Source: Paenalicyclobacillus macrosporangiidus (GTDB taxonomy: Bacteria; Bacillota; Bacilli; Alicyclobacillales; Alicyclobacillaceae). From it: 35,497 bases of DNA. Both the position numbers and the translations under genes were made by a program. Position 1 is the stretch's first letter. Every line of letters begins with the position of its first letter. Location: positions 1 through 35,497 of the forward strand of contig NZ_FPBV01000027.1 in assembly GCF_900116805.1 (NCBI RefSeq). Direction: 5' to 3'. Below the pieces are notes generated by a model that was not told where the DNA came from, did no database searches, and worked only from the letters and a program-made list of their open reading frames with translations. Shown here in pieces: positions 8,322 to 16,010 of this stretch.

Positions 8322-8486
8322 ATGGTGCTGCCCAGCCAGCGTGTGAAGGTGCACATCCGCTGCAGAAAGTGTGGCGAGACCTTTATTCTGCGCGGCGTAC
8401 GGGACGCCAAGGGACATATTGAGACCGGGTTTAAGCGTTGTCTCTGCGACAATGAGGATGACTTCGACATCGAGCCGCTCAACTGA
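8322..8486 (+). CDS. Small cysteine-rich protein, possible zinc ribbon
   Basis: A 54-residue protein I do not recognise. The ATG at 8322 has GGGAGGGGGA shortly upstream. It carries CRKCGETF near residue 14 and KRCLCDNEDD near residue 38, that is CxxC followed by CxC. This spacing could bind one zinc ion as a ribbon. The C terminus is acidic. It has its own candidate promoter and a terminator that overlaps its stop codon, so it appears to be a single-gene unit. It sits between gudB and sleB, where B. subtilis has ypdA and prsW. The function is unknown; a nucleic-acid-binding or redox-sensing role would be only a guess. Confidence 0.75.
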   Translation: MVLPSQRVKVHIRCRKCGETFILRGVRDAKGHIETGFKRCLCDNEDDFDIEPLN

Positions 8487-8502
8487 AGGGCGGCTCTTTT
8501 TT
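8472..8502 (+). terminator. Terminator overlapping the stop of the Cys-rich gene
   Basis: GAGCCGC (8472-8478) pairs with GCGGCTC (8490-8496), followed by six T residues. The left arm lies in the last codons and the loop contains the TGA stop, a compact arrangement for a short transcript. Confidence 0.85.
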
Positions 8503-8515
8503 ATGTCCGCGGGTT

Positions 8516-8544
8516 CGGCCGCGGGCCGTTTTTTTTTTTTTTTT
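8516..8544 (+). terminator. Second hairpin with a 16-T tract
   Basis: CGGCC (8516-8520) pairs with GGCCG (8524-8528) and is followed by 16 consecutive T residues. It acts as a back-up terminator or is a homopolymer tract. The tract length may vary between isolates or sequencing runs. Confidence 0.6.
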
Positions 8545-8622
8545 GATGGAGGAAACCGGCCGGAAGGACCCTTCGACGGCGGGACGCGCTCCCCGCATAT
8601 CATGAAGTGCCTGGCTTCTTCT

Positions 8623-8672
8623 GCCTGCCCGGCAATGGGCAGGCATATTTGCATTTTCATATGCCGAAACTA
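8623..8672 (+). promoter_or_regulatory. Hairpin and candidate sigma-G promoter before sleB
   Basis: A perfect hairpin GCCTGCCC/GGGCAGGC (8623-8644) is followed by an inverted repeat GGCATAT/ATATGCC (8642-8648 and 8659-8665). Within this, GCATATT (8643-8649) and GAAACTA (8666-8672), 16 bases apart, resemble forespore sigma-G elements. In Bacillus sleB is transcribed by sigma-G in the forespore. The match is partial, so this is a candidate only. Confidence 0.3.
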
Positions 8673-8720
8673 CCCTCACGTCATTTCCATGGATTTCATT
8701 GGAGGGAGAACGGGGCACAC

Positions 8721-9524
8721 ATGAAGCGGAGGAGACGAGGATGGATTTGCGTGGGCGTGGCATTGGCGATCGGCCTTGCAGCGCCTGCCGATTGGCACAT
8801 GCCGCACCCGACGTGGACGAGTGTGCAGGCGTTCACACCGCGCGACCTTCGTTATGGCAGCGAAGGGTATGACGTGTACGAGTTGCAGAACCGCTTGGGT
8901 TATCTGGGGTACTACCGCGGCCACATCGATGGCATCTTTGGGTGGAAGACGTATTGGGCCGTGCGCAATTTTCAATACAACTTCGGCATGAAGGTCACCG
9001 GGATCGTGGATAGGAAGACGAAGATGAAACTGGTAGCGGCCAGCAAGGGCTGGCACTACAAAGGGCCATTGCCGGGAAATGGCCAGGCCAGCGGCGGCAA
9101 GGCCGGCGCCGCGGCGAGAACCGGGACGCCGCAGACTTCCCCCGCGCGGATGCCGTCGGTCCCTGGCCTCAGCCAGTCCGATCTCAATCTTCTGGCGCAC
9201 GTCGTATACGCGGAGGCGCGCGGGGAGCCGTACCCCGGTCAGGTGGCGGTTGCGGCCGTGTGCCTCAACCGGCTGCACGATCCTCGCTTCCCGCACACGA
9301 TCCCAGCGATCGTCTATCAACCGGGGGCGTTCACGGCGGTCCAGGACGGGCAGATCAATCTCCAACCGGATGCCACGGCGCGCAAGGCGGTGCTTGATGC
9401 CGTGCACGGATGGGATCCGACCCACGGGGCGGTGTACTACTTCAATCCAAACACGGCGACGAGCGGCTGGATCTGGTCCAGGCCACAGATCCTGAGGATC
9501 GGAAAACACATCTTCACCAAGTGA
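8721..9524 (+). CDS. sleB: Spore cortex-lytic enzyme SleB
   Basis: Germination enzyme, a lytic transglycosylase that cleaves cortex peptidoglycan containing muramic-delta-lactam. The 267 residues start at ATG 8721 with a signal peptide (MKRRRRGWICVGVALAIG). A peptidoglycan-binding domain follows (about 37-90, with LQNRLGYLGYYRGHIDGIFG). After a Gly/Ala/Pro-rich linker comes the hydrolase_2 catalytic domain (about 140-267) with VVYAEARGEPYPGQVAVAAV, whose glutamates include the expected catalytic residue. The ribosome binding site GGAGGG is rather distant, about 15 bases. The gene is followed 15 bases later by ypeB, its usual partner needed for SleB stability. The longer frame from 8607 is not supported. 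Confidence 0.95.
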   Translation: MKRRRRGWICVGVALAIGLAAPADWHMPHPTWTSVQAFTPRDLRYGSEGYDVYELQNRLGYLGYYRGHIDGIFGWKTYWAVRNFQYNFGMKVTGIVDRKTKMKLVAASKGWHYKGPLPGNGQASGGKAGAAARTGTPQTSPARMPSVPGLSQSDLNLLAHVVYAEARGEPYPGQVAVAAVCLNRLHDPRFPHTIPAIVYQPGAFTAVQDGQINLQPDATARKAVLDAVHGWDPTHGAVYYFNPNTATSGWIWSRPQILRIGKHIFTK

Positions 9525-9539
9525 ACGAGGAGGGTGAAC

Positions 9540-10844
9540 ATGCTGCATCGCACGACATGGGTGGCGATACCGGTGCTGGGCCTGGTGCTGGCCGGCAGCG
9601 GCCTGGGCTGGTGGGGCTACGGGCAATACCGCGAACGACAGGCCCTGGCCATCGAGACGGAAAACCAATACGAGAACAGCTTTCACAATCTGGCGACGGA
9701 GGTGGACCAGCTCCAGCGGGAACTCGGCAAGACCATCGTCAGCGGCGACGCAAACCGCTTTCAAGATCATCTTCGGGACGTTTGGCGCATCACCTACGCC
9801 GCCCAGACGGATGCGTCGCGCTTACCCTTTGAGCTGATGCCGATGCACCAGACGCAGCAGTTCCTGAGTCAGGTGGCGAATTCCATCAATACGTGGATTG
9901 AACAACAGGCGAAGCCCGCCGATGCCTCCGTCCGGAAGCAACTGCAGACCTACTATGCCCAAGCCGGGAAGTTGAATGGCCAACTGCGCGATCTCCAAGC
10001 GACGGTGTTGGGCAACCACCTCTCCTGGCAAGACGTCAATCGGGCGCTGCGCACGCACCGGACCGATAACCAGGTGGTGGACGGGTTTCGCAAGATGGAC
10101 ACGCAGGCGGGCACGTTCATCGAGTCCCAGCTGCGCGTGCCTTCTCCGGTGCGGCCGGACACAGACGTGCTGTCCAAACAGCCGGTCGTCGACGCGGAAG
10201 GGGCCAAGCGGGCGGTGCGGGCGTTTCTGGGGCTGCCCGCCACCACCGATCTGCAGGTTCAGGCGGCCAAGGCGGGGGCGCCGGCGCCGGTGTACACCGT
10301 GAGCGGGGCGGTGCCCGCCGGTTCCTTGACCGCGACGGTCAGCCAACACGGAGGGCATGTGTTGTCGATGTCCATCACGCCCAAGCCGACTCGCGGCGAG
10401 GTCGATTTCAGCGAGGCGGAGGACAAGGCGGCGGCTTGGCTCACGGCCCGCGGGTTCGGCCGGGTGGAAAACACCGCCGCACGCCAGTACGACAGCACGG
10501 CGTATTACGTGTTCGCGCCCGTGCGCGACGGCGCGCAGGTCGTCACCCAAAGCATCATGGTCAAGACGGATCTGCACAGCGGTGGCGTGATCGGCTATGA
10601 CGGGACGAACTACTTCATGCACCCGGTGCAGAACCTCGCCCCGCGCCGCTTGAGCGCAAACCAGTTGCGCAAGGTGTTGAGCCCGGATTTGCACGTGCAG
10701 ATGCACCGCGATGTCATCCTGGAGGACCCGGACAAGCGCTGGGTCCCGGCGGTGGCGTACTACGGCACGTCGGACGACGAGACGTACGTCGTCTACGTCA
10801 ATGCCAACACCGGCAAGGAGATTGAGGTCGAACAGTTGTCCTGA
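9540..10844 (+). CDS. ypeB: Germination protein YpeB
   Basis: Spore protein required for SleB localisation and stability in dormant spores. It is 434 residues long, near the usual 450. The ATG at 9540 follows GAGGAGG by six bases; a GTG two codons upstream overlaps that site. An N-terminal membrane anchor (about 8-28, VAIPVLGLVLAGSGLGWWG) precedes a helical domain and then PepSY-like repeats in the C-terminal half (for example EAEDKAAAWLTARGFG and the ending VVYVNANTGKEIEVEQLS). It forms an operon with sleB, as in Bacillus and Clostridium. Confidence 0.95.
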   Translation: MLHRTTWVAIPVLGLVLAGSGLGWWGYGQYRERQALAIETENQYENSFHNLATEVDQLQRELGKTIVSGDANRFQDHLRDVWRITYAAQTDASRLPFELMPMHQTQQFLSQVANSINTWIEQQAKPADASVRKQLQTYYAQAGKLNGQLRDLQATVLGNHLSWQDVNRALRTHRTDNQVVDGFRKMDTQAGTFIESQLRVPSPVRPDTDVLSKQPVVDAEGAKRAVRAFLGLPATTDLQVQAAKAGAPAPVYTVSGAVPAGSLTATVSQHGGHVLSMSITPKPTRGEVDFSEAEDKAAAWLTARGFGRVENTAARQYDSTAYYVFAPVRDGAQVVTQSIMVKTDLHSGGVIGYDGTNYFMHPVQNLAPRRLSANQLRKVLSPDLHVQMHRDVILEDPDKRWVPAVAYYGTSDDETYVVYVNANTGKEIEVEQLS

Positions 10845-10851
10845 CACCGCC

Positions 10852-10880
10852 TTTCCGTCCCCCTCCCTGTGTCGTATAAT
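10852..10880 (+). promoter_or_regulatory. Candidate promoter of ypfA
   Basis: A perfect -10 TATAAT (10875-10880) has a weak -35 TTTCCG (10852-10857) at 17 bases. It places transcription start near 10887, downstream of the ATG at 10869, and so supports the later start codon chosen for ypfA. Confidence 0.55.
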
Positions 10881-10916
10881 AGGGAGAGAATGGGAGGATG
10901 GGAGGGGTGTCCTGAA

Positions 10917-11555
10917 TTGAGCCTGCCTGCCATCGGACAGGTTTTGCGGGTGCGCACGCGACCCGAGACGCAGGACTATTACCAGTCGAGGCTGGTGGAG
11001 ACGGGAGAGCGCGACCTGTTCATCGATATTCCGCTGCACGCGGATCATCACACGCCCCTCGATCCCGCGGAACAGGAAGTGTGGGTGGAATACCACGGGC
11101 GAGACGGTGCGCTGCGGCGGTTTCGGACGCAGGTGCTGGGAATGGCCTTCTTGCCGTCGCCGGCCTGGCGGATTGTCCGGCCGAAGCCGGACGAGATCGC
11201 CCGGGAGCAACGGCGGGAATTCGTCCGCGTCGACACGGACATCGACGTGAAGCTCACGGTCCCGCTGGAATCGGGTGTCCAGCACATCACCGTGCGCGGG
11301 CACGACATCAGCGGCGGGGGCTTGTCCGTGTGGCTGCCGCGGACGGTGGTGTTGCATCCTGGGGTGACGGTCGAAGCGCAGTTCGTCCTGCCGTATCCGG
11401 AGTATCCCGTTCACGCCCGCTGCACGGTCATCCGCGTCGGAGACCGGAACGAGCGCGGTCTGGCATTGGCCTCCATGAAATTTGAAGACCTCAAGGAGTC
11501 CGTGCGGCAGCGCATCATCCAATACACGTTCTGGCGCCAGCTTCGCTCGCGGTGA
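10917..11555 (+). CDS. ypfA: PilZ-domain protein (YpfA/DgrA-like)
   Basis: A cyclic-di-GMP receptor of the YcgR/DgrA type, which in B. subtilis lowers motility by acting on the flagellar motor. It is 212 residues long. The TTG start at 10917 is chosen because GGGAGGGG lies about 10 bases upstream and the promoter -10 element overlaps the region just after the longer ATG start. An N-terminal YcgR-N-like beta domain covers about 1-95. The PilZ domain carries the ligand motifs REQRREFVRV (RxxxR, about 96-105) and DISGGGLSV (DxSxxG, about 126-134). It lies between ypeB and a ypfB-position gene, as in Bacillus. The cheR gene elsewhere in this window agrees with a motile organism. Confidence 0.88.
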   Translation: MSLPAIGQVLRVRTRPETQDYYQSRLVETGERDLFIDIPLHADHHTPLDPAEQEVWVEYHGRDGALRRFRTQVLGMAFLPSPAWRIVRPKPDEIAREQRREFVRVDTDIDVKLTVPLESGVQHITVRGHDISGGGLSVWLPRTVVLHPGVTVEAQFVLPYPEYPVHARCTVIRVGDRNERGLALASMKFEDLKESVRQRIIQYTFWRQLRSR

Positions 11556-11631
11556 GCATGCGCCGCCGTCCCCGTGCATACGTTGAAGATGGACGAGGCG
11601 GCTTGGGTGCCGCAGGGCGAGGTGACACGCA

Positions 11632-12177
11632 ATGCGATGGAGGAACCCGGTAAAGGGGGAGCGCCTGCGGGATCGGCAGGCACGAGGGAGTGTCCAATCG
11701 CAGGAAGTTCGGGAGAGGTGGCACGCCCTCAGTGAGAAGTTTGACCGGGTCCTCCTGCCCGTGGCGCTCGGCTGTCTGAGCATGCTGGTGGTCGTTCAAG
11801 CGCTGACCGCCCTCCCGGCGGTCCGCCGTTTTGTGGATGCGCGCTCGAACGGCTATGTCCAGATCAATCCGCAGCCCGCTTCGGCGGCCGCACCCCAACA
11901 GGCCGTCCTCCATCTGTACCTCGCGCCCGCGAAGCCCCGGCCCGATTTACAGGTTCTGGTCAACGGCCAGGTCCGGACGACCTTTCAAACCGTGAATCTC
12001 TCGGTCGTCGTTCACGCCGGGGATGTCGTGCAATTTCGCGCGAGTGAACCCGGTGCGGCATTTGTTCAGGTCGATCACGATGCCGCTAACCTCCTCTGGC
12101 CCGCCCCGGGGCAGACGGTCGAGATTGAGCAGCCCGGCGTCGTCGTCTCCCTGCCCGCGGCCGAATTTGTGCCATGA
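11632..12177 (+). CDS. Single-pass membrane protein at the ypfB position
   Basis: A 181-residue protein without a domain I recognise. The ATG at 11632 follows GAGGTG by eight bases. The N terminus is charged (residues 1-38). One transmembrane segment follows, VLLPVALGCLSMLVVVQAL (about 40-58), with an extracytoplasmic C-terminal domain of about 120 residues containing beta-rich repeats such as VLVNGQVRTTF and VVHAGDVVQF. Its place between ypfA and cmk is that of ypfB (DUF5359), but Bacillus YpfB is only about 60 residues and matches at most the membrane-anchor part. It may be an enlarged version of YpfB. The function is unknown. Confidence 0.7.
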   Translation: MRWRNPVKGERLRDRQARGSVQSQEVRERWHALSEKFDRVLLPVALGCLSMLVVVQALTALPAVRRFVDARSNGYVQINPQPASAAAPQQAVLHLYLAPAKPRPDLQVLVNGQVRTTFQTVNLSVVVHAGDVVQFRASEPGAAFVQVDHDAANLLWPAPGQTVEIEQPGVVVSLPAAEFVP

Positions 12178-12194
12178 CGCCGCACAAATGCGTC

Positions 12195-12223
12195 TTGCGG
12201 CCCTTTCGGCGCTGTGCTAGTAT
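12195..12223 (+). promoter_or_regulatory. Candidate promoter of the cmk leader
   Basis: TTGCGG (12195-12200) and TAGTAT (12218-12223) are separated by 17 bases, and TGC precedes the -10, making it extended. It lies 12 bases before a short ORF and about 210 bases before cmk. Confidence 0.5.
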
Positions 12224-12234
12224 GAGGGTGGTCA

Positions 12235-12315
12235 GTGAAACGGAACATCTTGCCGCTTTCCAGTTTGCTGTTCGTGTGGTCGTTTGAAGTCATCATCGGC
12301 TCGCATGCGGTCTAA
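12235..12315 (+). CDS. 26-codon hydrophobic small ORF in the cmk leader
   Basis: A GTG start at 12235 follows GAGGGTGG by three bases, and the frame stops at TAA 12313-12315. The product is 26 residues: MKRNILPL, then a hydrophobic run SSLLFVWSFEVIIG, then SHAV. A basic N terminus followed by a hydrophobic core suits a tiny membrane peptide or a leader peptide. It is followed by a terminator-like hairpin (12376-12401) before cmk, which suggests attenuation, though no amino-acid-specific codon run is evident. I do not recognise a family. Translation is plausible but unproven. Confidence 0.5.
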   Translation: MKRNILPLSSLLFVWSFEVIIGSHAV

Positions 12316-12375
12316 CAGGTGTCGGCTCCGAACGATTGCAAACCAGCTTGAACATCTGGGAGATTGTGCGCTGTG

Positions 12376-12401
12376 AAAGCGGGCTTCCACGCTCGCTTTT
12401 T
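12376..12401 (+). terminator. Terminator-like hairpin in the cmk leader
   Basis: AAAGCGGGC (12376-12384) pairs with GCTCGCTTT (12391-12399), nine pairs including one G-T, across a TTCCAC loop. The T run 12397-12401 follows, partly inside the stem. It lies 35 bases before the cmk start codon. It is either the terminator of the small ORF transcript or an attenuator controlling cmk. Confidence 0.65.
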
Positions 12402-12435
12402 CATTTGTCTAGCTGAACTTCGTGGAGGACGTGTT

Positions 12436-13113
12436 GTGCGGCACATCAGCATCGCCATCGACGGCCCCGCCGGGGCGGGGAAGAGTACAGTGGCCAGACG
12501 AGTGGCCAAGGAACTCGGGATCCTGTATGTGGACACGGGTGCGATGTACCGCGGCGTCGCATGGCTGGCGGTCCAGCATCATGTTTCACCGGAAGACGAA
12601 CGGGCCTTGCTCCAACTGTTGCGGGAACACAGCCTCCGGTTTGAGCACCACCCTTCTGGCGAGTTGGAAGTCATCGCGGACGGCCAAGTGATCACGCCTT
12701 ATCTGCGCAACCCGGAGGTGTCCGAGACGGTCTCCAAGCTGTCCGTCCATCCGGGGATCCGACGTCTCCTGACCGAGTGGCAGCGGGAATTTGCACAACG
12801 CTATCCGGTGGTGATGGATGGCCGGGACGTGGGCACCGTGGTGTTGCCCGATGCGCAGGTCAAGGTGTTTTTGACGGCCAGCATCGAAGAGCGCGCGAAG
12901 CGGCGTCAAAAAGAGTTCACTGACAAAGGGTTTTCTGTCTCGCTGCAGGAGATGCAGCAGGCCATCGCGGAGCGGGACACGCGCGACGCGTCGCGTTCCG
13001 TGGCACCGTTGCGACCGGCCGACGACGCGCATTTCATCGACTCCACCGGCAAGAGCGTCGAAGATGTCGTCGAGGAGATCCTGGCGCTGGTGGAGCGGGT
13101 GCCGAATGAGTGA
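12436..13113 (+). CDS. cmk: Cytidylate kinase
   Basis: CMP/dCMP kinase, which phosphorylates CMP with ATP and so recycles CMP released by phospholipid and RNA turnover. It is 225 residues long, the normal size. The GTG at 12436 follows GGAGGA by six bases and gives the expected start RHISIAIDGPAGAGKST. The P-loop GPAGAGKST is at about 10-18, the substrate motif DTGAMYRG at about 34-41, and MDGRDVGT with the CMP-binding Asp near 130. The last codons overlap the plsC start, so cmk and plsC are translationally coupled. Confidence 0.96.
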   Translation: MRHISIAIDGPAGAGKSTVARRVAKELGILYVDTGAMYRGVAWLAVQHHVSPEDERALLQLLREHSLRFEHHPSGELEVIADGQVITPYLRNPEVSETVSKLSVHPGIRRLLTEWQREFAQRYPVVMDGRDVGTVVLPDAQVKVFLTASIEERAKRRQKEFTDKGFSVSLQEMQQAIAERDTRDASRSVAPLRPADDAHFIDSTGKSVEDVVEEILALVERVPNE

Positions 13114-13711
13114 GTTCGTCGTTCGGGATCCCTTCCGTGAACCGTTATACCGGGCCATGCGGGCGTTTGTACAGATCGCGTTTCGGCTCATGTTTCGCAT
13201 CCGAATCCGAGGCGTACACAACATTCCGCGGACCGGGGCGGCGGTCATTGGCTGCAATCACCTGCATGTGTTCGACGTCCTCCTGCTGGGCATGGCCATC
13301 CCCAGGTTTGTGCACTTTATGGCCAAGGAGGAATTGTTTCGCCACCGCGCGTTTGCGGCGTTGATCCGGTATCTCGGGGCTTTTCCCGTCCGGCGCGGCC
13401 TGCAGGACAAAGGGGCGATTCGAAACGCGCTGGCGGTTCCCGCCCAGGGCGGCTGTTTGATCGTCTTTCCGGAAGGGCACCGCTCGCGGGACGGGAAATT
13501 GCAGAAGGGGCTGCCGGGCATCGCGTTCATCGCGCGCAAGGCCAACTGCCCGTTGGTCCCTGCGGCCATCATCGGACCGTACCGGCTGTGGGGCAAAGTG
13601 ACGATTCGCTTTGGAGAACCCATCCTGCCCGGGCCGGCCGACACAAACGAGTCCGTGTTGGAGACACTGATGATGCGAATCCAGCAACTGCTCGACGAGG
13701 GGCACGCATGA
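13106..13711 (+). CDS. plsC: 1-acyl-glycerol-3-phosphate acyltransferase
   Basis: Adds the second acyl chain to lysophosphatidate, giving phosphatidic acid at the membrane. It is 201 residues long, starting at ATG 13106, which overlaps the cmk stop. The acyltransferase block I NHLHVFD (HX4D, about 51-57) and block III FPEGHRS (about 124-130) are both intact, and an amphipathic or membrane helix lies near the N terminus. In many Firmicutes plsC follows cmk directly. Together with plsY and gpsA farther on, the window holds most of phosphatidate synthesis. Confidence 0.93.
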   Translation: MSEFVVRDPFREPLYRAMRAFVQIAFRLMFRIRIRGVHNIPRTGAAVIGCNHLHVFDVLLLGMAIPRFVHFMAKEELFRHRAFAALIRYLGAFPVRRGLQDKGAIRNALAVPAQGGCLIVFPEGHRSRDGKLQKGLPGIAFIARKANCPLVPAAIIGPYRLWGKVTIRFGEPILPGPADTNESVLETLMMRIQQLLDEGHA

Positions 13712-14055
13712 ACGTCCAGGCGTGGGCGGCTGACGGTGTGGTGTACGCCGCCCTGTTGGCGGTGGTGTGGGCGTTGCGGGTTCGGCTCTTGCGAGGGCCG
13801 AGACGCCCGCAGCGGGATGACCGCCGTTATGTGAACCGTTGGACGGCGGGGGCCGCCGGGGTGGCGACGTATTTGACGGGCGTTGGTGTCCTTCACCAGC
13901 TCCAGGTGGTGGGGGCGCTGGTCGGGTGGATATTGTACGCCGCGGGTGTCGGCGTGGTGTGGCTGGGCTTACGATCCTTGAGACGCTTCATCCAGGTGCG
14001 GGAGTCCGACGGATCGAACGCGCCGGGACAGGGTCCTGAGGTGAGTGATAAATAG
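13708..14055 (+). CDS. Small hypothetical membrane protein
   Basis: A 115-residue protein whose ATG at 13708 overlaps the plsC stop (ATGA), implying coupled translation. Hydrophobic stretches lie at about 9-23 (VVYAALLAVVWAL) and 45-90 (AAGVATYLTGVGVLHQL and VGALVGWILYAAGVGVVWLG), so three membrane helices are likely, with a basic loop between the first and second. The C terminus is polar. I recognise no family. Its position between plsC and ypfD suggests a membrane or translation-linked role, but that is only context. Confidence 0.75.
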   Translation: MNVQAWAADGVVYAALLAVVWALRVRLLRGPRRPQRDDRRYVNRWTAGAAGVATYLTGVGVLHQLQVVGALVGWILYAAGVGVVWLGLRSLRRFIQVRESDGSNAPGQGPEVSDK

Positions 14056-14084
14056 GTTGACATGGCATGAGGAGGGCGTCGTGA

Positions 14085-15239
14085 ATGTCTGAGGAATTGC
14101 AGGAAATGCTGAATACCCCCACGCTCAATCCTGGGGATCTGGTGAAGGGCACGGTCGTCGAGGTGGACGACAAGAAGGTCATTGTCGACATCGGGTACAA
14201 GTTCCAAGGCATCATTCCGATTCGTGAATTATCCCCGCTCCGCATTCAGCACCCGAGTGAAGTGGTCGCTGTCGGCGATGAGGTCCTGACCAGCGTCGTC
14301 AAGCTGGACGAGGACTCCGAAGCGGTCATTCTGTCCCGGCGTGACGCCGCCGCGCAGACGGCTTGGGAGGATCTGGTGCAGAAGTACGAATCCCGTACAC
14401 CGTTCGAGGTCACCGTCCACGATGTGGTGAAGGGCGGGTTGGTGACGGATGTCGGGGTCCGCGGATTCATCCCCGCGTCGCTGGTGGATCTGAAGTTCGT
14501 GGACGACCTGGAGTCGTTCAAGGGCAAGAAGATCCGCGTGATGGTGGTGGAGATTGATCCGGAGAACAACAAACTTATCCTTTCCCGCAAGGCGGTGCTG
14601 GAGCAGGAGCAGGCCGAGGAAGCCGCGAGGACCATCGCTTCGCTGGAGGTCGGCAGCGTCGTCGAGGGTACGGTTCAGCGCCTGACCAACTTCGGCGTGT
14701 TCGTCGATGTCGGCGGCGTCGACGGACTGGTCCACGTTTCCGAGCTGGCCTGGCATCATGTGGCGGATCCGTCGGAAGTCGTCAAGCCGGGAGACAAGGT
14801 GAAGGTGAAGATCCTGCGGGCCGATCCGGAGGCCGGGCGCGTCTCCCTCTCCATGAAGGAGGCCTCGCCGAGCCCGTGGGAGACCGCGGCGTATGACTTC
14901 CACCCGGGCGATGTGGTGACCGGCGTGGTGCGCCGTGTGGTCGACTTCGGTGCGTTCGTCGAGCTGAAACCGGGACTGGAAGGCTTGGTGCACGTGTCGC
15001 AGATTTCGTACGAGCACGTGGCCAAGGCGTCGGACGTCCTGGAAGAAGGCCAGGAGGTCAAGGTCAAGGTGTTGGCGGTCGATCCCGAGCGTCAACGGAT
15101 CTCCCTGTCCATCAAGGACGCCGAATCGCGCGGCGGTGGCCGGCGGGAACCGCGGCACACCTCGTACGAGGATCGCTCGAGCGGAAGCACGGGTGCAACC
15201 ATCGGCGATTTGTTCCGCGATCTCTTCAACAAGGGTTGA
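14085..15239 (+). CDS. ypfD: S1-domain protein YpfD (30S ribosomal protein S1 homologue)
   Basis: An RNA-binding protein of 384 residues built from four S1 domains, starting at about 16, 105, 187 and 275, as in the shorter S1 proteins of Firmicutes. Each repeat shows the G..V.G.V pattern; domains 3 and 4 end in GLVHVSEL and GLVHVSQI. The tail is glycine/arginine-rich ([10 protein letters not shown]). The ATG at 14085 has GAGGAGGG upstream. In Firmicutes this protein is not strictly equivalent to the essential E. coli S1, so its ribosomal role is family-level knowledge. The gene ends in a strong terminator. Confidence 0.93.
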   Translation: MSEELQEMLNTPTLNPGDLVKGTVVEVDDKKVIVDIGYKFQGIIPIRELSPLRIQHPSEVVAVGDEVLTSVVKLDEDSEAVILSRRDAAAQTAWEDLVQKYESRTPFEVTVHDVVKGGLVTDVGVRGFIPASLVDLKFVDDLESFKGKKIRVMVVEIDPENNKLILSRKAVLEQEQAEEAARTIASLEVGSVVEGTVQRLTNFGVFVDVGGVDGLVHVSELAWHHVADPSEVVKPGDKVKVKILRADPEAGRVSLSMKEASPSPWETAAYDFHPGDVVTGVVRRVVDFGAFVELKPGLEGLVHVSQISYEHVAKASDVLEEGQEVKVKVLAVDPERQRISLSIKDAESRGGGRREPRHTSYEDRSSGSTGATIGDLFRDLFNKG

Positions 15240-15289
15240 GATCACGCAGAACGACGCCGTTTGCCCTCCTGGGGTGCCTTGCGCAGAAG

Positions 15290-15322
15290 ACGGGATCCGG
15301 ACATCCGGATCCCGTTTTGATT
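15290..15322 (+). terminator. Terminator after ypfD
   Basis: ACGGGATCCGG (15290-15300) pairs with CCGGATCCCGT (15305-15315) across an ACAT loop, followed by TTTTGATTT. It ends the cmk-plsC-ypfD unit. Confidence 0.92.
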
Positions 15323-15392
15323 TCGGATAAGCCGCGGGGGCCGGGGTACACTGGGAATCGTGAACGTCTGCCAGGAGGGAGACGGATCCGCC

Positions 15393-16010
15393 GTGGACAC
15401 GTATTATCCGTCGTTCATCTGCTGTGCGGCGCTGATCAGCCTGTCTGCCGTCGCCCGCGCGGAACGGCTCGCGGCGTGGATGGAGGCGGGCCGCTTCGCC
15501 TTGGGTGGCTGCGGGGCCGTGTACCTGTTGGCGCTGTGGGTGTATTTCATCCATCCGCAGTGGGCCACCCCCGTCTGCGGGCTGACCGCGGCGGGTGTGT
15601 CCGCGGTGGCTGGGGTTCGCGGCATTCCCTGGCCGCGCCGGATCCGCGCCGCCATCATCGGGATGCTGGCCGGACGGGCCGTCCTTCGTGTCTGGGAGGG
15701 GCACCCGTTTGCGGTTTGGCACGGGATTCCGTCTGTGTGGCTTCTCTCTGCCGGATGCGGGTGGGGAATTGCCGCCGCTTGCGAACGGCCTCGGGAACGC
15801 CTGGTGGCCTTGGGAGGGCTGGCGTTGGGAGGCACCGCACCGATGTGGGGCGGTCTGGCCATGGCAGGAGAGAGGTGGGCCGTCGCCGGAAATGCCTCCG
15901 CCTTCATCTGTAATGTCGCTTGGTTGACGGTTGCGCTGGTACTCGGCTGGACGGTGCTGTCCTGCTGGAGGCGGGAGACGACGGGAGGACGCCCGAGACC
16001 TTCCATTTGA
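15393..16010 (+). CDS. yphA: YphA-like membrane protein
   Basis: A multi-pass membrane protein of 205 residues. The GTG at 15393 is preceded by AGGAGGGAG; a GTG at 15360 is also in frame but lacks such a site. Hydrophobic segments are visible near FICCAALISLSAV, CGAVYLLALWVYF, TPVCGLTAAGVSAVAG, VWLLSAGCGWGIAA and VAWLTVALVLGWTVL. Sequence similarity to B. subtilis YphA is weak to the eye, but the size, topology and position between ypfD and der agree. The function is unknown. Confidence 0.7.
   Translation: MDTYYPSFICCAALISLSAVARAERLAAWMEAGRFALGGCGAVYLLALWVYFIHPQWATPVCGLTAAGVSAVAGVRGIPWPRRIRAAIIGMLAGRAVLRVWEGHPFAVWHGIPSVWLLSAGCGWGIAAACERPRERLVALGGLALGGTAPMWGGLAMAGERWAVAGNASAFICNVAWLTVALVLGWTVLSCWRRETTGGRPRPSI

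Noticed and set aside
9822-11783. 653-codon minus-strand frame over ypeB and ypfA
   Set aside because: Shadow of real genes with Arg/His-rich low-complexity translation and no ribosome binding site.
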